From NCBI GenBank assembly GCA_947496355.1, contig CANMCO010000003.1:124001-188000 (forward strand): a stretch of DNA of 64,000 bases. The letters run 5' to 3'. Below the pieces are notes generated by a model, which saw only the letters and a program-made list of their open reading frames with translations, was not told where the DNA came from and made no database searches. This document shows positions 54,301 to 62,369 of the stretch, in pieces (the stretch's first letter is position 1; every line of letters begins with the position of its first letter). The stretch is from an uncultured Aquimarina sp. GTDB lineage: Bacteria; Bacteroidota; Bacteroidia; Flavobacteriales; Flavobacteriaceae. Made by a program: the position numbers and the translations under genes.

Positions 54301-56233
54301 ACATTACCATCATAAGACGGAACAGATCCATATTGTTGGTGAATATGCTAAAAGGAGACTTCAGAATTACGAATCTGCATTAGCATACGTTAATGACTAT
54401 TTTAGTCAACCTTATGAGGAGTTTTTGGCTAAATATTTTCCGAGACGTAAAAAGGAAATTAGCAGACCACTTACTCCTGAACGATTTAAGAAAATTGCAG
54501 GGGAACTAGATATTGACCAGAGAAGTATTGTTGACGATAACAAATCAGATAACATATTAGTTTTAGCAGGTCCTGGAAGTGGTAAAACTAAAGTACTAGT
54601 TCATAAAATTGCCAGTCTATTATTGTTAGAAGATATTAAACCAGAGCAATTTTTAATGCTTACATTTTCAAAAGCTGCTTCTCTAGAATTCAGAGCTAGA
54701 GCTAGAAAACTTGTTCCAGAATACTCTGGGCTTATTAAAATCACAACTTTTCATGGTTTCTGTTTTCAATTAATGGGCCAGTTGGGAGATTTAAAGAAAT
54801 CTGAAAACGTAATTCAAGATTGTATTACAGCAATTAACAATGAAGAAATTGACATTTCATCTATTATTAATAAAAGCGTATTGCTCCTAGATGAATTTCA
54901 AGATGTAAATGATGTTGAATGGAAACTTGTGCAAACCATAATAAATAAAGCAGGAAACATCAGAGTTATTGCTGTTGGGGATGATGATCAAAATATTTAT
55001 GGGTTTAGAGGCTCTTCTAATAAAAACATGCTAGAGTTCAAAGAGAAATATAATGCTACAGAATATTCGTTAATCAAAAACTATAGAAGTAGTTCGCACA
55101 TTGTTCAATTCAACAATGAATTACTTAATAAAATACCAAATCGATTAAAAACACAAGAATTAGAACCTATAGATAAACATTTGAAGTCTAATATTAAACT
55201 AATTAGGTACAACACCTCTTATTTGGAGAAATCATTAGCAGAAAGAGTAATTCAAGATAATTACAACGGAACAAAAGCTATACTGGTTAGAACTAATAAA
55301 CAAGCTTTAATGTTAAGTACATTTCTAAATGAATTAGGACAGAAAACTAGGCTTATTACAGGGTTTGAAGGATTTAGTTTAGACCATTTATTTGAACTAA
55401 GAACTTTCACAGATTATCTAAAACTGAAAAAAAATGATGCTGGCTTAATTTTCAATAATGAATGGGCTGAAGCAAAAAATAATTTTAAATCAAAACACAA
55501 TTCTAGTATTCACCTTGATATTTGTTTAGAGATTATTCAAAAATTTGAATTGAATTATGATAAGCAGAAACAACTAGTAGATTGGTACGAATATATTCGT
55601 GAAATAAAAATGGAGGATGCTATAAATGCTGATTCCAATGCAATAATAATTGCAACAATGCATAAATCAAAAGGTAAAGAATTTGATCATGTATATCTTC
55701 TCTTAGAGGATTATGACTTTACTAAAACAGAATCAAAACGAGTATTATATGTTGGCTGCTCTAGAGCAAAATTAAGTTTACAAATACATTGTAATTCATC
55801 ATTTTTTGATGAGTTTAATACTAATAGACTATCGGTAATTAAATTTGAAGGAAATACAGAACAACCTAAACATTTTGAATTAATACTTGGGCACAAAGAC
55901 ATTAATTTAGGCTCTCAAAAATATATTAAAACGTTAAATAGGATTAAAACTCTAAAATCAGGAGATAACCTTAAAAATGATTCCATACAGTTTGCTGATA
56001 ATGTAGGTATAGGATTAGCGAAACAAGAAGGGGGAAATGTACTTCTATTTTCAAGAGAATTTATGAATAAAAAATACAGCACTTTTATTAAGGACGGTTA
56101 TCAGCTATCAAATGGAAGTGTTGAATATTTAGTTTATTGGTATGATTCTATGGATGATAAAGAATATAAAGTTGTTTTACCTAAGTTGAAGTTTGATAAA
56201 AAAGAAAATACGACCACAGAACAATATGTATAG
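51389..56233 (+). CDS. Exonuclease-RecQ-UvrD triple-fusion helicase
   Basis: A 1614-residue protein that joins three enzymes. Residues 1-130 are a DEDD 3'-5' exonuclease (YIDIETT, GHNIVAHDIPLL, SDCKLTKQLL). Residues about 270-640 are a RecQ helicase with Walker A FPTGGGKS (about 288), VIDEAHCFSSWGQDFR and QEAGRAGRD, followed by zinc/winged-helix-like regions. Residues about 1040-1480 are a UvrD/Rep helicase with LAGPGSGKT (about 1057), LLDEFQDVN (about 1167), GDDDQNIYGFRGS, ATMHKSKGKEFDHVYL and YVGCSRAK. Opposite-style helicases in one chain suggest processing of complex DNA such as phage replication forks. It is framed by the 22-bp direct repeats. Confidence 0.9.
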   Translation: MINKILYIDIETTKQGKINDVGALFNGQELHESQLTKLENWINQTEYICGHNIVAHDIPLLERVLGNEIFRSKKIVDTLLWSPLLFSDNPYHKLVKGYKIVNDSDYNNPLSDCKLTKQLLIDELNKFNELDAEIKQVYASLLSNSEAYSGFLELINFQLNNIDIGTKIGDLIKNKICDNANISQYVRDNPIELAYAFSLINTKEDKSILAYWVTNTLPKTQQILDDIRFRFCGKPSCTYCNSNLNPKNALQTYFGYEDFRSFDQDEEISLQEKTVRAGLSSRSFVAIFPTGGGKSLTFQLPALMKGSLSRQLTVVISPLVSLMKDQVENLEKRFDITKAVAINGLLSPLERQDAIERVEKGEVQLLYLSPESLRSPTISRILKQRSIARFVIDEAHCFSSWGQDFRVDYLYIADFIQSLEEERMVGKIPVSCFTATAKPQVIEDIKKYFKTKLNIELDEFVTRASRTNLKYEVIEIEDPDRKMNALLPLLDRCEKPVIIYASRTKRVEEIHGSIEKAGFNSTYFHGKLDKDVKKDYMDAFMNNEKDIIVATSAFGMGVDKDDVKSVIHYNISNSLENYVQEAGRAGRDDKTQAKCYILFNEQDLNKHFSLLQQTKINQKEIQQIWQALKYLSKYRKTKKISNSALEIAQKAGWDTEIQELETRVKTSIAALEDQGFLKRKQNSPRIFANSLMVPNISKALKIIHQSKKITETQIQHCSRVLQRIVKDDECRIDYLADRTGLKLKEIRDVIDILRNLQILGDAKDLTAFINLSKSTNSSKRILERYRKIEIAMQQFVTKDIKISMRQLNQNIIDIGVEKTSIDAIKNILNYWEIRNFIQKKRVDRENDLYQIKVKQYDALNEDIQWRHELALDVYELLEKFYIKQKDKQKSQDKKDLPVSFSMLELKNSNQLFGQIKEENIKRYEKALLFLNQIKSIKLEGGFMVSYNRLNIEEIDSSLPRFTKENFDKMDQHYHHKTEQIHIVGEYAKRRLQNYESALAYVNDYFSQPYEEFLAKYFPRRKKEISRPLTPERFKKIAGELDIDQRSIVDDNKSDNILVLAGPGSGKTKVLVHKIASLLLLEDIKPEQFLMLTFSKAASLEFRARARKLVPEYSGLIKITTFHGFCFQLMGQLGDLKKSENVIQDCITAINNEEIDISSIINKSVLLLDEFQDVNDVEWKLVQTIINKAGNIRVIAVGDDDQNIYGFRGSSNKNMLEFKEKYNATEYSLIKNYRSSSHIVQFNNELLNKIPNRLKTQELEPIDKHLKSNIKLIRYNTSYLEKSLAERVIQDNYNGTKAILVRTNKQALMLSTFLNELGQKTRLITGFEGFSLDHLFELRTFTDYLKLKKNDAGLIFNNEWAEAKNNFKSKHNSSIHLDICLEIIQKFELNYDKQKQLVDWYEYIREIKMEDAINADSNAIIIATMHKSKGKEFDHVYLLLEDYDFTKTESKRVLYVGCSRAKLSLQIHCNSSFFDEFNTNRLSVIKFEGNTEQPKHFELILGHKDINLGSQKYIKTLNRIKTLKSGDNLKNDSIQFADNVGIGLAKQEGGNVLLFSREFMNKKYSTFIKDGYQLSNGSVEYLVYWYDSMDDKEYKVVLPKLKFDKKENTTTEQYV

Positions 56234-56644
56234 TGCATAGTTACAGCACCATACACGGAACGTTAATAAAGTTCAATTAACCGATGATTTCATAGAACTT
56301 AAATTAACACTTCTATACCCCCCCCCTTAAAAATTTAGACGGAGTAAAATTCTTGCTAAGTGGCGATGTATACATAAAAAAGGTTCTAGTGATTTTACCC
56401 CCTATCCCCATTATTGAATGAGTAAATTTCTATACTTAAATAAGATTATAATTATTAAAAAAATGTGTGATTGCAAACTAACTTATTTATTTTATAATTA
56501 TTTGCACTATAATTATATATATACTGTATTATAACTTGCAACATTTGTCATACCTGCTTGTTGTTTTCTTCATACCATTAACAAAAAACTTCATAGTAAC
56601 TGTGTAATCCTTTTCATACCTATATTTTGGTTGGCCTCTTTTGG
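56234..56644. other. AT-rich non-coding gap with C9 run
   Basis: A 411-bp gap between convergent genes. It contains the right 22-bp direct repeat, a run of nine C at 56318-56326 in otherwise very AT-rich DNA, and a TATATATA-rich segment at about 56510-56530. No ORF. A replication or transfer origin is possible next to the Rep-like gene, but nothing proves it. Confidence 0.35.
56265..56286. repeat. 22-bp direct repeat, right copy
   Basis: AATAAAGTTCAAT-TAACCGATG, one base different from 50145-50166. Confidence 0.65.
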
Positions 56645-57253
56645 CTAATTGATTTTATAGCCATAACGTCCATCCAAATCGTTACGATACCATTTCTTGC
56701 AATAATTCATCAGGCCTGTATAGATCGAATTAGTTTTATATTTTTCTCCATTAAGATCGTAGGTGTCATTAAAATTTTCAATACAGTTTTTAAAACGTTC
56801 TTTTAGGAGAGGTTCATACTCAGCTGTAACTTGATCCCATAAATGCGGTTTATATCTTTTTAAAAACAAAGTAGGCCTCATATCCATCTCTGTGTTCTTC
56901 CATGGATTCAATAAATCAGAGTTTATGCATATGTACCTTTTATTGTTGTTTAACACTAATCTTTTAATAAATTCAAAATCTTCTAATTTTCTAAGATAGT
57001 TCTTTAACGTTCTAGATGTACCCTTGAAAAACTTCAGATTTTTTAATATGAGTGAGTCTGTAATGTAAACATAGTTTTGTCCTTTACTTTCTATAGTTTC
57101 CAAATTACTTTCTGTACATAGGTAAATAAGATACGCCAATAAACGAATCTCCTTTGCATCAGGGATCGTTTTGTGATTTTTACGATTTAAAAATTCAACT
57201 ATTGCTCTGTCATTACAATAATGGGCATACTTGTATTCGTCCTTACTTTTCAT
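56645..57253 (-). CDS. Hypothetical protein of the integration module, possible winged-helix
   Basis: A 202-residue basic protein with a region suggesting a winged helix (EIRLLAYLIYLCTESN, then RTLKNYLRKLEDFEFIKRLVL, residues about 35-105), as in replication-initiator-like proteins of mobile elements. I cannot name a family. It is the last gene of the minus-strand module that starts at the mnmE side. Confidence 0.5.
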   Translation of the reverse strand: MKSKDEYKYAHYCNDRAIVEFLNRKNHKTIPDAKEIRLLAYLIYLCTESNLETIESKGQNYVYITDSLILKNLKFFKGTSRTLKNYLRKLEDFEFIKRLVLNNNKRYICINSDLLNPWKNTEMDMRPTLFLKRYKPHLWDQVTAEYEPLLKERFKNCIENFNDTYDLNGEKYKTNSIYTGLMNYCKKWYRNDLDGRYGYKIN

Positions 57254-57287
57254 AATTGTTTAGATTTTATTTTGAATTATCACATCG

Positions 57288-57710
57288 TTATTTCAAATAA
57301 TAGCTATGTTTTTGTATTATCACTTTAAGTAAGTTAAGGTCAGAGGGGTAGTGGTTGTCGAAATGATCAACAATAAGCTTTTTTTGTTTCCGAGAGAATT
57401 GAGCGATTATAAGGCTAGAAGGTTTATAAGTTCCTCTGACTTTAATTTTCTTATTCCCTTTGAATACACTTTTTATTGATGTTGGCCATAACTCAGTTAA
57501 TCTTGTGCATCTGTTCCAATTGCTATGATCTTTAAGTATGATCCAGTCATAAAAACCACTATTGTATTGACTTTTTCTTTCAATTCTGATAATGTCTGTT
57601 AATACTTTTTCTCCATTAAAAACACTGTATAGCTTATATAAGTTGTACGTTTTGTATCTGTTGTCAACCATATGGTATACATGCCTTATGTAGTTAGTTT
57701 TATTTCCCAT
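57288..57710 (-). CDS. Hypothetical protein of the integration module
   Basis: From the ATG at 57710 (chosen because it gives an 11-bp overlap with the upstream HTH gene; an ATG at 57764 would overlap by 65 bp) the protein is 140 residues, basic and rich in Tyr and Lys (MGNKTNYIRHVYHMVDNRYK). Nothing identifies a function. Translational coupling with the HTH gene is likely. Confidence 0.5.
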   Translation of the reverse strand: MGNKTNYIRHVYHMVDNRYKTYNLYKLYSVFNGEKVLTDIIRIERKSQYNSGFYDWIILKDHSNWNRCTRLTELWPTSIKSVFKGNKKIKVRGTYKPSSLIIAQFSRKQKKLIVDHFDNHYPSDLNLLKVIIQKHSYYLK

Positions 57711-58053
57711 CACGATCATTTCTGGGTTTATTGATATAAGCTTCAGCTTCGATTTTAATTTCAAAGGCTGTCTTTCGTCTACCTTGTTTTAAATACTCTA
57801 TAAGGTCACTTTTGAGAAAGAATAATCTTTTACATCCTGGAGGTTTGCATGAAGGGAGTTCTCCTCTGCTATTTTTTGAGTAAAGCGTAGGAACAGTAAT
57901 ATTCAAGAAACTGGCTGCTTCTTTGACTGTAAGATGTTGGTCATCCTGTTTTGAAGTTATAGTGGTCTGGGTTGAACTCTCGTTTAAAACCTTACGAACA
58001 GATTTTTGAATTAAATTCATGAGCTGTTCACTATCAAGCTGAATAATAATCAT
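57700..58053 (-). CDS. Excisionase-type helix-turn-helix protein
   Basis: A 117-residue protein with a MerR/excisionase-like HTH of the HTH_17 type (LTVKEAASFLNITVPTLYSK, PGCKRLFFLKSDLIEYLKQG, residues about 42-90). Such genes are standard in Bacteroidota integrative elements and act in excision or in control of replication and transfer genes. Confidence 0.75.
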   Translation of the reverse strand: MIIIQLDSEQLMNLIQKSVRKVLNESSTQTTITSKQDDQHLTVKEAASFLNITVPTLYSKNSRGELPSCKPPGCKRLFFLKSDLIEYLKQGRRKTAFEIKIEAEAYINKPRNDRDGK

Positions 58054-58132
58054 GACCTTTTTTTGGTGTTTTGTTCACTCAAAGGTCGAAAGGAGAGTTA
58101 TATTTCTTTATAGACTCTATATTAGGTCTATA

Positions 58133-58705
58133 CTATTTATTATGCTTTTCGTGGTTTTTTTTAACAATTTCTTCCATTTCTGCAAAAACTTTTAGGTTGA
58201 CTTCTAAAGGTTGGTTTTTTAGAGACTGAGATAGGTTAGAGGCGTAGTTGGATAAATCAATACCAAATACTAGGCCCATTACATTCATAAAGTCTTTTTT
58301 ACTTGGGATTTCTCCTTTTAGACTTTCGATAAGCCTTAATTCATAAACTGCATTCAAAATCCTAATTAACTCAATTTTTGCTCCAGTCCTTTCTGAAAGT
58401 TTAAATACTTGTTCTAATATAGGTTGTTTACCAATCTCAAATTTCTTTGAAAATTCAAGTTCTATATCTATACGGTTCATTTCCTTTTTTAATAAGGCAG
58501 CTACTTGATTTCCTTTGAAGTAAACAGGTTGATCTTCTTCTTCAAGACTGTAATAACTAGAATTTTCTGGTAGAGGGTAATAGTAATGATAATACAACTT
58601 AGTTAATTCCAAATACTGATCTCTACTTGACTTTATTTTGTTAACCGAAATCATAGTCTTAGAAAAAATTTCATAAGGGGTCAAGTTTTTAAATTCATCC
58701 TTCAT
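58133..58705 (-). CDS. RteC-like protein
   Basis: A 190-residue protein whose C-terminal half ([40 protein letters not shown]) resembles the RteC family of conjugative and integrative elements of Bacteroidota, where RteC controls excision. Its ATG overlaps the original stop of the integrase gene by 3 bp (ATGA), so the two were translationally coupled before the integrase was interrupted. Confidence 0.6.
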   Translation of the reverse strand: MKDEFKNLTPYEIFSKTMISVNKIKSSRDQYLELTKLYYHYYYPLPENSSYYSLEEEDQPVYFKGNQVAALLKKEMNRIDIELEFSKKFEIGKQPILEQVFKLSERTGAKIELIRILNAVYELRLIESLKGEIPSKKDFMNVMGLVFGIDLSNYASNLSQSLKNQPLEVNLKVFAEMEEIVKKNHEKHNK

Positions 58706-59844
58706 AAGTCAAGCTTTATTTTATTAGCGGCTTCTATTTTTGCTTTATCTACAATCTTGGCGTAAACTTGGGTAGTTTTTAAATCTTTATGACCAAGTAA
58801 TTTCGACACAGTGTAAATATCAGTGCCATAGAAGAGTTGTAGAGTTGCATATGTATGCCTAAAACAGTGAAAAGTTATGTTTTTGGTAATCCCTGCTGCT
58901 CCGATCTACTGGTAAAGGTGTTTATTTTTGTATGCAGAATACCTTAACTCCTTAAAAACTTTTTCTTCAGGTTTACCAGGGTCACCTAGTAATTTGTATG
59001 CTTGTTCAGAAATAGGTAAGGATTCAATACTATCTGTTTTCTTTTGCTGATACCTTATGTAAAAACCCTGATTGTTAACATAGCTTAACTCTTCCCATAT
59101 AAGCTTTTGAATATCAGAAAACCTTAATCCTGTTAGTGCTGAAAACAAAGCAGCTCTTTTTAATAAAGGATCGTTACAAGGTGTTTTTACCAAACTATTA
59201 AGCTCTTCAAGGGTCAAGAATTCCCTACGTGTTTCGGCCTCTTTTATAGGTTCTATCCTGTGGTTTAGGTCAGTCCTTAAAATACCGTCTTTAAAAGCTT
59301 GTTTCAAAGTCGCTTTTAGTTTGTTAAAGTATGAGGAAGCCGTATTTTGCGAAAGCTTTGTTTTCTTGCTTCTTTTGCTTTGGGTGCTTAGAAGATATTC
59401 CTTAAATTCATTCAAGAGCATTTCATTAACATCTGCAAATTTTAAGCTTCCACCTGTGAAAGTCTCAAAGTAATTTATGGCCGAAATCCAACTGCTATAA
59501 TTAGAGCCTGTACGTTTTTCTGCTATAGATTTGAAATAGTCAATAAAATCCTGTTCGCCTAATTCCTTATATCTAAGTTTCTCTTTTTCGTATTCCGAAT
59601 AAATCTCAGGTTTATTGAGAGAGGTTGTTCTTTTATGTTGAATTTGCTGTGCAAGTTCAAAGATTTCCTTATTCTTTTGCCTATCGAATGGTGTTTTTGG
59701 TTTTTCAATAAGATAAAGTTTTAAGAATTCTCTTCGTGTAGGTTTTCCGGTTTCTGGATGTGGAATGGGAGGATAGAAATCAAGGTATAAGCTATTCCTA
59801 CCTTTAGAAATAAGTTTTTGCCTTAGAGATACTGATACTTTCAT
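58702..59844 (-). pseudogene. Tyrosine recombinase (island integrase) with in-frame TAG
   Basis: The frame encodes 380 residues, interrupted by TAG at 58906-58908. The first 312 residues have the SAM-like core-binding domain and the start of the catalytic domain with Arg in TGLRFSDI. After the TAG the same frame continues [30 protein letters not shown] and the tyrosine in TQVYAKIV, so R-H-R-H-Y are all there but split. Homologs usually have Trp at this place, so TGG to TAG is the simplest cause. Without readthrough, the island cannot excise by its own enzyme. Confidence 0.85.
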
Positions 59845-59868
59845 TGTGCTTCCTTAGGTATATTAAAT

Positions 59869-60420
59869 TTACTGAAAAAAATCATCTATTAATATTTTGG
59901 GCACATACGTATATCTTCCTTTTTTGATTTTTGGAAGACCATGCCTTTTTATAAGCTGTTGTAATGCTCCGTCTGAAATACCATATTTGCTTTGAATTTT
60001 GGTAATTGTACAACATTCTGACACATCATATTCCTTAATTGTACTCTGATTGTCCTCATGTTTCTGAGGTTCTAAAACCGTATTCAATTCAGAGCGTTTT
60101 ACCCTGATCATTCTATCGGCTAAGTTCACAGCTTTGATGCTACCATTATTAATCAGTCTATAAACTGTTCTGGAAGAGCAATTTAATAAGCTGGAAACAT
60201 CTCGAACGGTTAAGAACTCTTTTGCTTTTAATTCTTCAATAGGTTTGATTTTGATTCGCAAAGTTTCTTTATTAGAGGCTTTTATTTGTTCTGCCTTTTT
60301 TCTTGCTTTGTAAGCCCTTTTAGCGCAGTTATCACCGCAGTACTTGGTTACTGTTGTTTTAGCTGTAAACTCCTCACCACAATGTTGGCAAATACGCTGA
60401 ATTCTAATATTGGAACTCAT
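59869..60420 (-). CDS. Zinc-finger and HTH protein next to the integrase
   Basis: A 183-residue protein. The N-terminus has a zinc-binding pattern ([26 protein letters not shown]). The middle is an HTH_17-type excisionase-like domain ([22 protein letters not shown], residues about 68-115) and the C-terminus a second HTH ([20 protein letters not shown]). It is the gene nearest the attachment site, 24 bp before the integrase, and probably directs integration and excision. Confidence 0.75.
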   Translation of the reverse strand: MSSNIRIQRICQHCGEEFTAKTTVTKYCGDNCAKRAYKARKKAEQIKASNKETLRIKIKPIEELKAKEFLTVRDVSSLLNCSSRTVYRLINNGSIKAVNLADRMIRVKRSELNTVLEPQKHEDNQSTIKEYDVSECCTITKIQSKYGISDGALQQLIKRHGLPKIKKGRYTYVPKILIDDFFQ

Positions 60421-60664
60421 AAAATAGATGTATTTAAGTATATTTAGATATCATTAAATAGAAATAAATGTAAATAAGCGACATAATTTCGCCTATAACA
60501 CCTAAATTTTGTACCTCAATTATTTGAGGCACAATAAAGGTACAAATATTATCCAAATATTGAATAAATATCGTTAGTTAAGAATTAAAATAAAAAACGT
60601 AAACAACTGATAATTAAGGATTAAATTTATTTAGTTGTTGTTTTCTTGTATATTGTTTGTGAAG

Positions 60665-60684
60665 TCTATTTTCCAATACAGAAA
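60665..60684. repeat. Right attachment-site repeat in mnmE (attR-type)
   Basis: TCTATTTTCCAATACAGAAA, identical to 29248-29267. It includes the mnmE stop codon and the codons for FCIGK, so the island leaves mnmE intact. Confidence 0.85.
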
Positions 60685-62057
60685 TTAGCAAAAATATTAC
60701 CCAATAGATCATCACTGGTAATTTCTCCTGTAATTTCTCCAAAGTGATAAAGCGCTTGACGAATATCTATAGCCATTAGATCCCCAGAAAGTCCAGAATC
60801 AAGACCATATTGCACTTTTTGGATTTCTTCTAGGGCCTTTAGCAATGCGTCGTAATGGCGAGTGTTAGTTACAATAGTTTCGTTGTTTCGCAGAGCTCCT
60901 GTATTTACAAACTCCAGAAGTTTATTTTGTAATTCTTCTACGCCAATATTTTGTTTTGCTGAAAGTAAATGGATGTTTTCGATTTCGGATTTCAGGTTTT
61001 CGATTTCAGAATTTTCCAATTTGTCCACTTTGTTGGCTACAATTATTAGGGGCTTTTGAGGATGTTTATTTTTTATTTTCCCTATTTCTGTCTTAAGCTC
61101 TTGTATACTGTCATTGGTTAATAAAGAGCTATCAACCAGGTAAATTACAACTTGGGCTTGCTCAATCTTTTCAAAAGTCTTTTGGATACCAATACTTTCT
61201 ACCACATCTTTGGTATCTCTTATTCCTGCAGTGTCAATAAATCTAAAACCAATTCCGCCAATATTAATTTCATCTTCAATAGTGTCACGAGTAGTTCCTG
61301 CGATATCTGATACAATCGCTCTCTCTTCATTTAGCAAAGCATTTAATAGAGTAGACTTACCAACATTAGGTTCTCCGACTATCGCAACAGGAATTCCGTT
61401 TTTGATTACATTTCCTACCGAAAAAGAATCGATAAGACGTTTTAAAACATTAATAATTCTTGAAATTAGATCCTTAAACTGTGTTCGATCTGCAAACTCT
61501 ACGTCTTCCTCTGCAAAATCAAGTTCAAGTTCAATTAGAGAAGCAAAATTGAGCAATTCTTCCCTCAACTTCTGGATTTCATTAGAGAAACCTCCTCGCA
61601 TCTGTTGCATTGCAATTTGATGTGACGCCTCAGAATCTGATGCAATAAGATCGGCAACTGCTTCCGCTTGCGATAAATCTAATTTTCCGTTAATAAAAGC
61701 TCGTAATGTAAATTCACCAGCATTTGCCATTCTACAGCCTTTACGAAGTAATAGTTGAATTATTTCTTGCTGAATATAAGTAGAGCCATGACAAGAAATT
61801 TCTATAGTGGGCTCTCCTGTATAAGAATTTGTTCCTTTAAAAATTGATACCAATACTTCATCTAACACCCTTTCTTCGTCAACTATATGCCCCAAGTGAA
61901 TTGTATGGCTTTTCTGTGCTAAAAGATCTTTGCCACTGACTGATCTAAATAATGGAGCACAAATTTGCAGGGCATCCTTTCCGGAAACTCGAATAATTGC
62001 AATTGCTCCTGCGCCTGATGGGGTTGCCAAAGCTACAATGGTATCTTGTGTAATCAT
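60666..62057 (-). CDS. mnmE: tRNA-modifying GTPase MnmE (TrmE/ThdF)
   Basis: A 463-residue protein of normal length. Domains: N-terminal tetrahydrofolate-binding domain (DTIVALATPSGAGAIAIIRVSG), a helical domain, and an inserted G domain with GEPNVGKS, DIAGTTRDT, DTAGI and NKVDK. It ends with the family C-terminus FCIGK, whose Cys acts in the reaction. With MnmG it makes 5-carboxymethylaminomethyl-uridine at position 34 of several tRNAs. Its 3' end is the insertion site of the island, which brings more tRNA-related genes next to it. Confidence 0.97.
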   Translation of the reverse strand: MITQDTIVALATPSGAGAIAIIRVSGKDALQICAPLFRSVSGKDLLAQKSHTIHLGHIVDEERVLDEVLVSIFKGTNSYTGEPTIEISCHGSTYIQQEIIQLLLRKGCRMANAGEFTLRAFINGKLDLSQAEAVADLIASDSEASHQIAMQQMRGGFSNEIQKLREELLNFASLIELELDFAEEDVEFADRTQFKDLISRIINVLKRLIDSFSVGNVIKNGIPVAIVGEPNVGKSTLLNALLNEERAIVSDIAGTTRDTIEDEINIGGIGFRFIDTAGIRDTKDVVESIGIQKTFEKIEQAQVVIYLVDSSLLTNDSIQELKTEIGKIKNKHPQKPLIIVANKVDKLENSEIENLKSEIENIHLLSAKQNIGVEELQNKLLEFVNTGALRNNETIVTNTRHYDALLKALEEIQKVQYGLDSGLSGDLMAIDIRQALYHFGEITGEITSDDLLGNIFANFCIGK

Positions 62058-62293
62058 ATACGTTACTTACTGAAGGCACAAAAATAGAGATTAATATATA
62101 CACTTTAAATACGCATTGTTAAACTTTTTTTGAGGAGTAGTTTTTCTTTGTTATCTTGTGCAGTGAAGAAGTGAAAAGTACTTCTAATATTAAGTATCTA
62201 CCTCATTTCCTTAAAGGAAAGAAGAATTAGGATAAAAATTGGGTTCGTAGTTGAGTAAACCGCTCAGTCACGAATTAATTGGGAAACAATTCT

Positions 62294-62313
62294 GTTGTAA
62301 TCATGATTACAAC
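62294..62313. repeat. Perfect 20-bp palindrome upstream of the protease gene
   Basis: GTTGTAATCATGATTACAAC, 56 nt before the start codon and followed by ATTTTTT. It could be an operator or a terminator-like hairpin in the leader. Confidence 0.6.
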
Positions 62314-62369
62314 ATTTTTTATGTACGTTAAATTTAATGTCAAACCAATAATAATTAATTTTAATTCTT

